Program-made: the position numbers and the translations under genes
Notes under the pieces: generated by a model
The model's database searches: none
What the model was told of the DNA's origin: nothing
What the model saw: only the letters and a program-made list of their open reading frames with translations
DNA from: Cellulomonas persica
Lineage (GTDB): Bacteria; Actinomycetota; Actinomycetes; Actinomycetales; Cellulomonadaceae
DNA length: 64,000 nt
NCBI RefSeq assembly: GCF_007989825.1
Contig: NZ_BJUA01000003.1
Coordinates: 186,001 to 250,000, forward strand
Direction: 5' to 3'
Part shown: positions 42,711 through 50,914 of the stretch, piece after piece
Layout: every line of letters starts with the position of its first letter
Numbering within the stretch: position 1 is the first letter of the stretch

Positions 42711-42854
42711 TCCGCCTGACGACTCGCGTCCACGCCCGGTGCGTGCCCGCGCCGCCCGTGGTCGAGGCGCCCGGTGGAGCTGCACGGCCGGGCGATCCGG
42801 GGCTGCGCGGCACCGTGCACGGCGTGGACGGCAGAAGGTGCGGCCGACTGGGGG

Positions 42855-42860
42855 TAGGTT
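42855..42860 (+). promoter_or_regulatory. -10 hexamer TAGGTT of the DUF3499 gene
   Basis: TAGGTT ends six bases before GTG 42867. The start codon has no Shine-Dalgarno sequence, so a leaderless mRNA is likely. Confidence 0.5.
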
Positions 42861-42866
42861 CGCCCC

Positions 42867-43274
42867 GTGAGATCCGTACGGCAGTGCTCGCGCACCGCGT
42901 GCGGCCGCCCGGCGGTCGCGACGCTGACCTACGTCTACGCCGACTCGACGGCCGTGCTCGGTCCGCTGGCCCAGCACGCCGAGCCGCACTCGTACGACCT
43001 GTGCGTCCCGCACGCCGAGCGCCTGACCGCCCCGCGGGGGTGGGAGGTCGTCCGGCTGCTGCCCGAGTTCGAGCCGCTCGCGCCGAGCCGTGACGACCTG
43101 CTGGCCCTCGCCGACGCTGTCCGCGAGGCGGGCCGGACGCCCGAGCCCGTCGCGGCGACCCGGCCGACCGCGGTGGTCCCCGAACCGGCCGCGCTGGCCG
43201 ACGCGCCGCGTCGCGGGCACCTGCGGGTGCTGCGGGGCACCGGGCCCGACTCCGCACCCGAGGGAACGGTCTAG
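42867..43274 (+). CDS. DUF3499 family protein
   Basis: The 135-residue protein has Cys7, Cys12, Cys46 and His49 (RQCSRTACGRPA, YDLCVPHAERL), a likely zinc knuckle. TLTYVYADSTAVLGPLA and GWEVVRLLPEFEPLAPSRDD are typical of DUF3499, a family found almost only in actinobacteria near phosphomannomutase. The function is unknown. The last 45 residues are Pro/Ala-rich. It heads a plus-strand run with the small zinc-ribbon gene three bases on. Confidence 0.82.
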   Translation: MRSVRQCSRTACGRPAVATLTYVYADSTAVLGPLAQHAEPHSYDLCVPHAERLTAPRGWEVVRLLPEFEPLAPSRDDLLALADAVREAGRTPEPVAATRPTAVVPEPAALADAPRRGHLRVLRGTGPDSAPEGTV

Positions 43275-43277
43275 CGC

Positions 43278-43550
43278 GTGGCACGCCGCAAGGGGGATGC
43301 GGCCCGCGCTCGTGCCGCCGCTCAACGGGAGTCCCTGGGCTCGATCAGCCAGGCCCAGGGACCGCTTCCGCCCGGCACCGAGGCGTGCCTGGGCTGCGGC
43401 GAGCGCCGGCTGACCCGCATCCGCATGGCCCTGCCCGACGGCCGGCAGGCGACGTTCGTGTCGTGCCCCTCGTGCGAGGTCACCAACTGGTTCGCGCTCG
43501 AGGGCGACGGCACGCCGCTCTCCCGCGCCGAGGTCACCGGCCTGGGCTGA
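43278..43550 (+). CDS. Small zinc-ribbon protein
   Basis: The 90-residue protein starts at GTG 43278. Cys37-x2-Cys40 (CLGC) and Cys63-x2-Cys66 (CPSC) form a four-Cys zinc ribbon around MALPDGRQATFVSCPSC. A basic Ala/Arg N-terminal helix precedes it. It is three bases from the DUF3499 stop and probably co-transcribed. The basic tail and ribbon would suit nucleic-acid or ribosome contact, which is inference only. Confidence 0.65.
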   Translation: MARRKGDAARARAAAQRESLGSISQAQGPLPPGTEACLGCGERRLTRIRMALPDGRQATFVSCPSCEVTNWFALEGDGTPLSRAEVTGLG

Positions 43551-43620
43551 CCGGCTCCGCGACGGACGTGCTGTCGCCGTGCCGGGGCGCCGCGCGCACG
43601 AGCGGGGCGTGCGGGCCCGA

Positions 43621-43626
43621 TACGAT
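43621..43626 (+). promoter_or_regulatory. -10 hexamer TACGAT of the phosphomannomutase gene
   Basis: TACGAT is followed by six bases and GTG 43633, again the pattern of a leaderless start. Confidence 0.5.
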
Positions 43627-43632
43627 GCCGCG

Positions 43633-45153
43633 GTGAGTGCCGAACGAGTCGACCTGTCCGCGTTCATCAAGGCCTACGACGTGCGAGGGGTCGTCCCGGA
43701 CGAGCTCGACGCGCACGTGACCCGCGCGATCGGCGCCGCCTTCGCCGACGTCGTCGTGATCCCCGAGACGCCCGCGGGCAGCCGCCCGACCGTGGTGATC
43801 GGCAACGACATGCGCCCGTCCGGCCCCGAGCTCGTCGCGGGCTTCGCCGACGGCCTGACGGCGCGCGGCGTGGACGTCGTGACGATCGGCCTGGCCTCGA
43901 CCGACGGCCTGTACTTCGCGTCGGGCCGCCTCGACGTGCCCGGCGCGATGTTCACCGCGAGCCACAACCCCGCGCAGTACAACGGCATCAAGCTGTGCCG
44001 CGCAGGTGCCCGCCCGGTCGGCCAGGACTCCGGTCTCGCGGCGGTGCGCGACCTCGCGGGCGACTACCTCGGCGGCGAGGTGCCGCAGGTCGCCGACGAC
44101 GAGCGCGGCTCGGTCACGTCGCGCGACATGCTGACCGAGTACGCGCAGTTCCTGCGCTCGCTCGTCGACCTGTCCGGCATCCGTCCGCTCAAGGTCGTCG
44201 TCGACGCGGGCAACGGCATGGGCGGCTTCACCGCGCCGGCGGTGCTCGGCACGGCCGCGGGTCTGCCGGAGCTGCCGCTCGAGGTCGTCCCGCTGTACTT
44301 CGAGCTCGACGGCACGTTCCCGAACCACGAGGCGAACCCGCTCGAGCCGGCGAACCTCGTCGACCTGCAGCACGCGGTCGTCGAGCACGGGGCGGACATC
44401 GGCCTGGCGTTCGACGGCGACGCCGACCGCTGCTTCGTCGTCGACGAGAAGGGCGACCCGGTCTCGCCGTCGGCGATCACCGCGCTCGTCGGGCTGCGGG
44501 AGGTCGCGCGCGAGCAGGCCGCGGGGCGTACGCCGACCGTGATCCACAACCTCATCTCGTCGCGTGTCGTGCCGGACCTGCTGCAGGCCGCGGGTGCCAC
44601 GACCGTCCGCACGCGCGTCGGCCACTCGTTCATCAAGGCGCAGATGGCCGAGCACGAGGCGGTGTTCGGCGGCGAGCACAGTGCGCACTACTACTTCCGC
44701 GACTTCTTCTTCGCGGACACCGGCATGCTCGCGGCGCTGCACGTGCTGGCCGCCCTCGGCAGCCAGCCGCACCCGCTGTCGGCGCTCTCGGACGCGTACC
44801 AGCCGTACGTCGCGTCGGGCGAGATCAACTCGCGCGTGACGTCCGTGCCCGAGGCGCGGGGCCGCGTCGTCGAGGCGTACGTCACGCAGCAGGGCGCGGG
44901 CCCGGTCGAGGTCGACGAGCTCGACGGCCTGACGGTCTCGCACTGGGACGGCCACCCGCAGTGGTGGTTCAACCTGCGCGCCTCGAACACCGAGCCGCTG
45001 CTGCGGCTCAACGTCGAGGCGGCCGACGAGGACATCATGATCAAGGTGCGCGACGACGTGCTGTCCCTGGTCCGGCAGGGCGAGCCCGCGTACGCGCAGG
45101 AGCCCGACCAGGGCTCCGACGAGACGTCCGACGAGACGGGAGCCACGGCATGA
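43633..45153 (+). CDS. manB: Phosphomannomutase/phosphoglucomutase
   Basis: The 506-residue alpha-D-phosphohexomutase interconverts mannose-6-phosphate and mannose-1-phosphate, the route to GDP-mannose. The phosphoserine is Ser110 in MFTASHNPAQYNGIK; the metal site is Asp261, Asp263 and Asp265 in FDGDADRCF. GGEHSAHYYFRDFFFADTG is the sugar-binding loop, and RASNTEPLLRLNVEA binds the phosphate. The order DUF3499-mutase matches the mycobacterial pmmA/manB region. The C-terminal 20 residues are an acidic tail (QEPDQGSDETSDETG). The stop overlaps the Trm112-like gene (ATGA). Confidence 0.92.
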   Translation: MSAERVDLSAFIKAYDVRGVVPDELDAHVTRAIGAAFADVVVIPETPAGSRPTVVIGNDMRPSGPELVAGFADGLTARGVDVVTIGLASTDGLYFASGRLDVPGAMFTASHNPAQYNGIKLCRAGARPVGQDSGLAAVRDLAGDYLGGEVPQVADDERGSVTSRDMLTEYAQFLRSLVDLSGIRPLKVVVDAGNGMGGFTAPAVLGTAAGLPELPLEVVPLYFELDGTFPNHEANPLEPANLVDLQHAVVEHGADIGLAFDGDADRCFVVDEKGDPVSPSAITALVGLREVAREQAAGRTPTVIHNLISSRVVPDLLQAAGATTVRTRVGHSFIKAQMAEHEAVFGGEHSAHYYFRDFFFADTGMLAALHVLAALGSQPHPLSALSDAYQPYVASGEINSRVTSVPEARGRVVEAYVTQQGAGPVEVDELDGLTVSHWDGHPQWWFNLRASNTEPLLRLNVEAADEDIMIKVRDDVLSLVRQGEPAYAQEPDQGSDETSDETGATA

Positions 45154-45359
45154 GCGAGGACCTGACGGCCGTCCCGGGTGGGCTCGAGTCCTGGGCGCGC
45201 GAGCTGCTGCGCTGCCCCGTGACCGGTGCGACGCTCGTCGACGGGACCGACGACGAGGGCAACCCGGTGCTCGTCTCGACCGATCCGGAGCGTCCGTTGC
45301 GCTACCCCGTGCGGGACGGCATCCCGGTGCTCCTGGAGTCGGCGGCGACGCCTGCCTGA
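45150..45359 (+). CDS. Trm112-like small protein
   Basis: The 69-residue product has the Trm112 core LLRCPVTGATL and PLRYPVRDGIPVLLESAA. Only one Cys remains of the usual zinc-ribbon set, as in many bacterial members. Trm112 proteins activate methyltransferases in eukaryotes; bacterial roles are unclear. ATG 45150 overlaps the mutase stop, so it is made together with the sugar enzyme. Confidence 0.82.
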   Translation: MSEDLTAVPGGLESWARELLRCPVTGATLVDGTDDEGNPVLVSTDPERPLRYPVRDGIPVLLESAATPA

Positions 45360-45366
45360 GCGCCGC

Positions 45367-45372
45367 TAGGGT
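45367..45372 (+). promoter_or_regulatory. -10 hexamer TAGGGT before the cation transporter
   Basis: TAGGGT would place the transcript start near 45379, leaving a short leader with the strong ribosome site GGAGAGGGGA before ATG 45406. Confidence 0.4.
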
Positions 45373-45405
45373 GTCCCGGGACCTGACGGAGAGGGGAACG
45401 GGCGC

Positions 45406-46317
45406 ATGGCGCACTCGGGCGGCAACAAGGCGATCGTCGCGGCACTCGCGGCGAACCTGGGCATCGCGATCACGAAGTTCATCGCGTACCTCCTGACGCA
45501 CTCGAGCTCGATGCTCGCCGAGGGCGTGCACTCGCTGGCGGACTCCGGCAACCAGATCCTGCTGCTGGTCGGCGGGAAGCGTGCCCGGCGCGCGGCCGAC
45601 GAGGAGCACCCGTTCGGGTACGGGCGTGAGCGCTACCTCTACGCGTTCATCGTCTCGATCGTGCTGTTCTCGCTCGGTGGCCTGTTCGCGCTGTACGAGG
45701 CGTGGCACAAGTGGGCCGACCCGCACCCGATCGAGTCGTGGCACTGGGTGCCCGTCGTGGTGCTCCTGGTCGCGATCACGCTCGAGTCGTTCTCGTTCCG
45801 CACCGCGATCCACGAGTCGAACCAGGTGCGCGGCACGCAGTCCTGGGTGTCGTTCATCCGGACGGCGAAGGCGCCCGAGCTGCCCGTCGTCCTGCTCGAG
45901 GACTTCGGCGCGCTGATCGGCCTCGTGCTCGCGCTGTTCGGCGTGAGCATGACGCTCGTGACCGACGACGGCCGCTGGGACGCGGTCGGTACCGCGGGCA
46001 TCGGCGTGCTGCTCGTGGTGATCGCCGTCGTGCTCGCCATGGAGACGCGTTCGCTCCTGCTCGGCGAGTCGGCGACCAAGGAGTCCGTCGCACGCATCCG
46101 GGGCGCGCTCGTGGGGGAGGGCGTCACGTCCGTCATCCACTTGCGCACGCTGCACCTCGGACCGGAGGAGATCCTCGTCGCGGCGAAGATCGAGGTGCCT
46201 GCCGCGACGTCCGCGGGCGACGTCGCCCACGCGATCGACCGCGCGGAGACCCGCGTGCGCGCGGCCGAGCCGAGCGCGACCGTGATCTACCTCGAGCCCG
46301 ACCTGCGGCGCGAGTAG
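45406..46317 (+). CDS. Cation diffusion facilitator (zinc/iron/manganese efflux)
   Basis: The 303-residue membrane protein has about six transmembrane helices. Metal-site residues lie in HSLADSGNQ (His42, Asp46) and in LLEDFGALIGLVLALFG in helix V. HPFGYGRERYLYAFI is the conserved loop after helix II. The cytoplasmic C-terminal domain (RTLHLGPEEILVAAKIEV) is ferredoxin-like. ATG 45406 follows a strong ribosome site. It exports divalent metal in exchange for protons; the exact metal is not predictable. Confidence 0.88.
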   Translation: MAHSGGNKAIVAALAANLGIAITKFIAYLLTHSSSMLAEGVHSLADSGNQILLLVGGKRARRAADEEHPFGYGRERYLYAFIVSIVLFSLGGLFALYEAWHKWADPHPIESWHWVPVVVLLVAITLESFSFRTAIHESNQVRGTQSWVSFIRTAKAPELPVVLLEDFGALIGLVLALFGVSMTLVTDDGRWDAVGTAGIGVLLVVIAVVLAMETRSLLLGESATKESVARIRGALVGEGVTSVIHLRTLHLGPEEILVAAKIEVPAATSAGDVAHAIDRAETRVRAAEPSATVIYLEPDLRRE

Positions 46318-46337
46318 CTCCCGCTCTCGCCGCGGGT

Positions 46338-46363
46338 CGCCGGGCGCGGCTGTGCTCCCGGCG
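46338..46363. terminator. Hairpin between convergent genes
   Basis: CGCCGGG (46338-46344) and CCCGGCG (46357-46363) can form a seven-base stem with a 12-base loop in the gap between the cation transporter and the RDD gene. Confidence 0.4.
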
Positions 46364-46370
46364 GTGGGTG

Positions 46371-47189
46371 TCAGGACGGCGGGTCGGGCACCTCGTGCGG
46401 CAGCCGGTGCAGCAGCGCGGCCTCCTGGTCGCGCCGTGCGCTCGCGCGGTGCTCGGCGACGAGCTCACGGTCGCGGCGCTCGGCGAGCACGGCAGCCAGG
46501 AAGGCCTCCGGGTGCGTACCGGGCGCGGGCAGCGGCCGCACGTAGCGCTGCACCTCGTGCGTCAGGCGCGTGCCGAGCTCGACGCGCGACGCGGGGTGCA
46601 GGCGCGGCGCCCGGCCCAGGAACTGCCGGACCGACAGGGCGAGCCCGTCGGGCAGGCGCGCGATGTCGGCGGTGCGCGCCCACGCCGCCAGGTGCGGCGG
46701 CATGACGAGGACCTCGCGCGGGCGCGCACCGCCCCGCACGCGGACCGCGTACGTGCCGGCGAGGATGTCGCCCACGCGCTTGCCCTGCGGGTGGACGATC
46801 GAGCAGATCAGCGCGATCGAGCCGAACGTGAGCCAGAGCTCCACCACACCGACGAGCGCGCGCACGAACGCCTGGCGGAACACGATCGGGCCGCCGTCGT
46901 CGCGCACGATGCGGATGCCCACCGCGAGCTTGCCCAGCGTGCGTCCGCGCGTGAGCGTGTCGACGGTCGTCGGCAGCACGATCAGGACCGCGGCGATCGC
47001 GAGCGTGCCACCCACGTTCGCCACGGCCTCCGAGACCGCCGAGCGCATGACGCTCGCCAGGACCACGCCGATGACGATCAGGACGACCGCGAGCACCACG
47101 AGGTCGATCAGCGCGCCCAGGAGACGTGAGACGGCCGACGCCGGCCGGGCGTCGAGCTCGACGCCCTCGCCGATGACGATGGTGTCCAC
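46371..47189 (-). CDS. RDD family membrane protein
   Basis: The 272-residue protein starts at GTG 47189 after AGGAGG. RPASAVSRLLGALIDLVVLA is the RDD signature at the first helix. Further helices are LAIAAVLIVLPTTVDTLT and FVRALVGVVELWLTFGSIAL, and GRTLGKLAVGIRIVRDDGG is the usual loop. The C-terminal 110 residues are soluble and charged. The family's role is unsettled (ion transport has been proposed). It is divergent from the SpoIIM-like gene, as in the mycobacterial Rv3694-Rv3695 pair. Confidence 0.85.
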   Translation of the reverse strand: MDTIVIGEGVELDARPASAVSRLLGALIDLVVLAVVLIVIGVVLASVMRSAVSEAVANVGGTLAIAAVLIVLPTTVDTLTRGRTLGKLAVGIRIVRDDGGPIVFRQAFVRALVGVVELWLTFGSIALICSIVHPQGKRVGDILAGTYAVRVRGGARPREVLVMPPHLAAWARTADIARLPDGLALSVRQFLGRAPRLHPASRVELGTRLTHEVQRYVRPLPAPGTHPEAFLAAVLAERRDRELVAEHRASARRDQEAALLHRLPHEVPDPPS

Positions 47190-47212
47190 GCGGTCCTCCT
47201 CGTCGTGCGTCC

Positions 47213-47251
47213 GGTGCACCTCGCGGCGAGGTGACCATCGCGAGGTGCACC
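47213..47251. promoter_or_regulatory. 39-bp inverted repeat, probable operator between RDD and SpoIIM genes
   Basis: GGTGCACCTCGCG (47213-47225) and CGCGAGGTGCACC (47239-47251) are perfect 13-base arms with a 13-base spacer. The spacer holds a further GCGAGGTG, so three copies of the octamer occur. The minus-strand -10 TAGGGT (47254-47249) overlaps the right arm, so a protein bound here would block the RDD promoter. Confidence 0.55.
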
Positions 47252-47254
47252 CTA
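47249..47254 (-). promoter_or_regulatory. -10 hexamer TAGGGT of the RDD gene
   Basis: TAGGGT on the minus strand would start transcription near 47242, inside the inverted repeat and about 50 bases ahead of GTG 47189. Confidence 0.4.
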
Positions 47255-47283
47255 GCCGGTCGCAGGGATGGCAGGCTGAGCGC

Positions 47284-48273
47284 ATGGACCTCGACGCCTA
47301 CCAGGCGGTGCACGCGGCGTCGTGGCAGCGGCTCGACGAGCTGACCCGCGCGCGACGACGTACGGGCGCCGAGGCGGACGAGCTCGTGCGCCTCTACCAG
47401 GCGGCCGCGACGGACCTGTCGACGATCCGGTCGGCCGCACCCGACCCCGAGACGGTCACGCGCCTGTCGCAGCTCGTGGCCCGGGCGCGCGCGGCGATCG
47501 CCGGGACGCACGAGCCGTCGTGGCGCGACGTCGTGCGGTTCGTCGTCTCGACCGTCCCCGCGGTCTTCTACCGCCTGCGGTGGTGGACCGTGGGCGTGAT
47601 GGTCGCGTTCCTCGCGGTCGCGGTCGTCGCCGGCGTGTGGGTCGCGACGAACCCCGACGCGTTGGACGCGCTCATGCCGCCGGCCGCGCAGCGCGAGTAC
47701 GTCGACAACGCGTTCGCGTCCTACTACGACCCCGGCATCGGGTTCGCGGCGACCGTGTGGACGCACAACGCGCTGCTCACGGCGCTCTGCATCGGGACCG
47801 GCATCACGGGCGTCGGCCCCGTGTACTTCATGTGGGCCAACGCCGTCTCGGTCGGGAACATCGGCGGGATGATGGCGGCGCACGACGCCCTCGACGTGTT
47901 CCTCACCCTCATCGCGCCCCACGGCATGCTCGAGCTGACCGCCGTGTTCGTCGCGGGCGCCGCCGGGCTGAAGGTGTTCTGGGCGTGGCTCGCGCCCGGT
48001 CCGCGCACGCGCGGGCGTGCGCTCGCCGAGGAGGCGCGTGCGCTGTTCACCGCGGCGATCGGGCTCGTCGGGGTGCTCGCGCTGTCGGGCCTGGTCGAGG
48101 GCTTCGTCACCGGGTCCGACCTGCTGTGGTGGGTCAAGATCCTCATCGGCGCGGCCGCGCTCGCGGCCTTCTGGGTGTACACGCTGGTGCTCGGCCGTCG
48201 CGCGGTGCGCGCGGGGGAGACGGGCGACCTCGAGGCCGACCGCGCCGGCTACTCGCTGGCCGTCGCGGGCTGA
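47284..48273 (+). CDS. SpoIIM-like membrane protein (stage II sporulation protein M family)
   Basis: The 329-residue protein starts at ATG 47284. The N-terminal 90 residues are soluble and helical. Five or six membrane helices follow (WWTVGVMVAFLAVAVVAGVW, ATVWTHNALLTALCIGTGI, PHGMLELTAVFVAGAAGLKV). The motif PHGMLELTAVFVAGAAG is the SpoIIM signature. In Bacillus SpoIIM anchors SpoIID and SpoIIP; this organism is not expected to sporulate, and similar genes occur by moxR2 in mycobacteria. It is divergent from the RDD gene and convergent with the DUF58 gene. Its partner here is unknown. Confidence 0.87.
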   Translation: MDLDAYQAVHAASWQRLDELTRARRRTGAEADELVRLYQAAATDLSTIRSAAPDPETVTRLSQLVARARAAIAGTHEPSWRDVVRFVVSTVPAVFYRLRWWTVGVMVAFLAVAVVAGVWVATNPDALDALMPPAAQREYVDNAFASYYDPGIGFAATVWTHNALLTALCIGTGITGVGPVYFMWANAVSVGNIGGMMAAHDALDVFLTLIAPHGMLELTAVFVAGAAGLKVFWAWLAPGPRTRGRALAEEARALFTAAIGLVGVLALSGLVEGFVTGSDLLWWVKILIGAAALAAFWVYTLVLGRRAVRAGETGDLEADRAGYSLAVAG

Positions 48274-48325
48274 CGCACCCGGCCGACCCGAGCGGATGCG
48301 AGCCGACCCGGCCCCGTCCGGCCCT

Positions 48326-48347
48326 CCGGACCGGCACTCGGGTCCGG
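48326..48347. terminator. Hairpin between convergent genes
   Basis: CCGGAC (48326-48331) and GTCCGG (48342-48347) form a six-base stem with a ten-base loop in the 93-bp gap between the SpoIIM-like and DUF58 genes. It lacks a T-run. Confidence 0.4.
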
Positions 48348-48366
48348 CCGCGGCTGAGACCCGCTG

Positions 48367-49707
48367 CTACAGCCGGCCCGCCGCCTTGAGCGCGAGATAG
48401 GTGTCCGCGAGGCGCGGCGCGAGCTCGTCGGGCAGACCCTCGACGACCTCGACGCGGCGCTGGCGCAGGCGGACCGCGACCGCGGCGCGTTCGAGCGCCC
48501 CGCGCTCGGCGGCGGCCGCGTCGAACACCTCCGTCGCATCCGCCCGTCCGCGCGCCAGCGCGGCGACCTCCGGGTCGGTCACCGACGCGACGACGACCTG
48601 GTGACGCTCGGCGAGCCCTGGGACGGCGTCGAGCATGCCGTGCTCGACGACCGCCGGCTCGAGCGCCGTGACGAGCACGACGAGCGCGCGCTGCGACATC
48701 CGCGCGCGCACCTGCGCGACCACGCCCGGCCAGTCCGTCTCGACGAGCTCGGGGCGCACGACGGCCAGCTGGTCGGCGAGCTCGGGCATGAGGCGCGGGC
48801 CCGACGCACCGGCGACGCGCGCCCGCACGCGCCGGTCGTACGCGAGCAGCTCGACGCGGTCACCCGCGTGCTGCGCGAGCGCGGCGAGCAGGAGCGCGGC
48901 CTCGATGCCGGCGTCGAGCCGCGGCTCGTCCAGCACGCGCACTGCCGACGTGCGGCCCGTGTCGAGCACGATCATCACGCGTCGGTCCCGCTCAGGCCGC
49001 CACGTCCGGACGACGACGTCCGCGCGGCGCGCCGAGGCGCGCCAGTCGATCGACCGCACGTCGTCACCGATCACGTACTCGCGCAGCGAGTCGAACTCGG
49101 TCCCGGCGCCCCGGACCTGCACGGCGGCGCGCCCGTCGAGCTCGCGCAGGCGGGCCAGCCGGGACGGCAGGTGCCGGCGCGAGCGGAACGGCGGCAGGAC
49201 CCGCAGGCGTGCGGGCACGGTGACGGACGCCTGGCGTCCCGCGAGCCCGAGGGGGCCGAACGCGCGGATCGTCACGCGGTCCGCGTGCACGTCCCCGCGT
49301 CGCACGGGGCGCAACGCGGTCCGCACCCGACGCGCGTCGCCGGGTGCGATGTCGACGTCGTGGCGATCGGGGTGCGTGCGCGGCGTGCCGTCCGCGCCGG
49401 GCGTCACGCCGGCGGCCGCGAGGACCCCCGCAGACGGCGGCCAGGCGTCGCGCACGCGCGCCCGCAGCCGCCGCCGGCCCACGTTCGTGAGCGTGACCGT
49501 GCACGACGCGGGCTCGTCGACGCGCACCGAGGTCGGCACGTCACGCGCGACGGCGACCTGCCGCGGCGAGGCCGCCAGCATCGCGTCGACCGTGCACGCC
49601 ACGGCGACGAACGCGGCCCACACGATCACGGTCCCGGTGAGCGGGACGAGCAGGACCACGGGGATCCCGAGCGCGGCGAGCAGCACGGCCCGCCAGGTCA
49701 GCGCCAC
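48367..49707 (-). CDS. DUF58 domain protein, partner of MoxR
   Basis: The 446-residue protein starts at GTG 49707. Two N-terminal membrane helices (VLLAALGIPVVLLVPLTGTV, IVWAAFVAVACTVDAML) precede a beta domain and the DUF58 core: FDSLREYVIGDDVRSIDWRA and RRVMIVLDTGRTSAV, which resembles a vWA-type metal site. DUF58 proteins pair with MoxR ATPases in membrane-linked chaperone or assembly systems. Ten bases separate it from the MoxR gene. It ends the five-gene minus-strand operon. Confidence 0.88.
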   Translation of the reverse strand: MALTWRAVLLAALGIPVVLLVPLTGTVIVWAAFVAVACTVDAMLAASPRQVAVARDVPTSVRVDEPASCTVTLTNVGRRRLRARVRDAWPPSAGVLAAAGVTPGADGTPRTHPDRHDVDIAPGDARRVRTALRPVRRGDVHADRVTIRAFGPLGLAGRQASVTVPARLRVLPPFRSRRHLPSRLARLRELDGRAAVQVRGAGTEFDSLREYVIGDDVRSIDWRASARRADVVVRTWRPERDRRVMIVLDTGRTSAVRVLDEPRLDAGIEAALLLAALAQHAGDRVELLAYDRRVRARVAGASGPRLMPELADQLAVVRPELVETDWPGVVAQVRARMSQRALVVLVTALEPAVVEHGMLDAVPGLAERHQVVVASVTDPEVAALARGRADATEVFDAAAAERGALERAAVAVRLRQRRVEVVEGLPDELAPRLADTYLALKAAGRL

Positions 49708-49717
49708 TGCCGGCCCG

Positions 49718-50914
49718 TCAGCGGGGCACCGGGACCGACGCCAGGACGGTGTCCAGCACGGTCTCGGCGGTCACGCCCTCGAGCTCGGCCTCGGCGCGCA
49801 GCTGCACGCGGTGCCGCAGCGTCGGGTGCGCGAGCGCCTTGACGTCGTCGGGCGTCACGTAGCCGCGGCCGGACAGCCACGCCCACGCGCGCGCGGTGGC
49901 CAGCAGCGCGGTCGCGCCACGCGGCGAGACCCCGAGCGACAGCGACGGCGACTGGCGCGTCGCGCGGCACACGTCGACCGCGTACCCCAGCACCTCGCGC
50001 GCCACCTGCACCTGCTGCACCTCGGCGCGGGCGCGCTCGAGCACCGTCCGGTCGGCCACGGGTCGCACGCCCGCCGCCGCCAGGTCACGCGGGTCGAAGC
50101 CCGCGGCGTGCCGCGCGAGCACCTCGACCTCGTCCTCGCGCTCCGGGAGCGGCAGCGTGAGCTTGAGCAGGAAGCGGTCGAGCTGTGCCTCGGGCAGCGG
50201 GTACGTGCCCTCGTACTCGACGGGGTTCTGCGTGGCGATGACGAGGAACGGGTCGGGCAGACGGCGTGGCACGCCGTCGACGGAGACCTGACGCTCCTCC
50301 ATGGCCTCGAGCAGCGACGCCTGGGTCTTGGGGGGCGTGCGGTTGATCTCGTCAGCGAGCATCAGGTTCGTGAACACGGGGCCCTCGCGGAAGGAGAACT
50401 CCGCGGTGCGCGCGTCGTACACGAGCGAGCCGGTGACGTCGCCCGGCATGAGGTCGGGCGTGAACTGCACGCGCTTGGTGTCGAGGTCCAGGCTCGCGGC
50501 GAGCGTCCGCACGAGCAGCGTCTTGGCGACGCCGGGGACGCCCTCGAGCAGCACGTGGCCGCGGCACAGCAGCGCGATGACGAGCCCGGAGACGGCCGCG
50601 TCCTGCCCGACGACCGCCTTGGCGACCTCGGCCCGCACCCCGGCGAGCGCCTGCCGGAGCGCGACGCTGGGGGCCGGCGCGTCGGGGGTGGGCGCGTCCG
50701 GGGTCTGCACGCTCGGGGTCTGCGCCGCCGGCGCCGGAGCAGGGCCCGGCGTCGGCGTGCCGAAGGGCGACGGCGTCGTCGGGACCACGGTCGGCACGAT
50801 CGGGGGCGTGACCGGCAGCCCGGTCGTCGGCGCGGGCGCAGGGACCTGCGGCGTGGGCACGGGCGCCGGTGGGGGTCCCGCCGGGTTCGGGGGCACGGTG
50901 GCGTCGTCGGTCAC
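49718..50914 (-). CDS. MoxR family AAA+ ATPase
   Basis: The 398-residue ATPase has Walker A GVPGVAKT, Walker [16 protein letters not shown], sensor [20 protein letters not shown] and the LDRFLLKL region. These are standard for MoxR, a chaperone-like ATPase that acts with a vWA or DUF58 partner. Residues 1-85 form a Pro/Thr/Ala-rich disordered tail ([18 protein letters not shown]), unusual for the family. GTG 50914 overlaps the DUF4350 stop. Confidence 0.92.
   Translation of the reverse strand: MTDDATVPPNPAGPPPAPVPTPQVPAPAPTTGLPVTPPIVPTVVPTTPSPFGTPTPGPAPAPAAQTPSVQTPDAPTPDAPAPSVALRQALAGVRAEVAKAVVGQDAAVSGLVIALLCRGHVLLEGVPGVAKTLLVRTLAASLDLDTKRVQFTPDLMPGDVTGSLVYDARTAEFSFREGPVFTNLMLADEINRTPPKTQASLLEAMEERQVSVDGVPRRLPDPFLVIATQNPVEYEGTYPLPEAQLDRFLLKLTLPLPEREDEVEVLARHAAGFDPRDLAAAGVRPVADRTVLERARAEVQQVQVAREVLGYAVDVCRATRQSPSLSLGVSPRGATALLATARAWAWLSGRGYVTPDDVKALAHPTLRHRVQLRAEAELEGVTAETVLDTVLASVPVPR

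Noticed and set aside
47284..48273. SpoIIM-like and SpoIID genes as evidence of endospore formation
   Set aside because: No other sporulation genes are present, and such homologues are common in non-sporulating actinobacteria.
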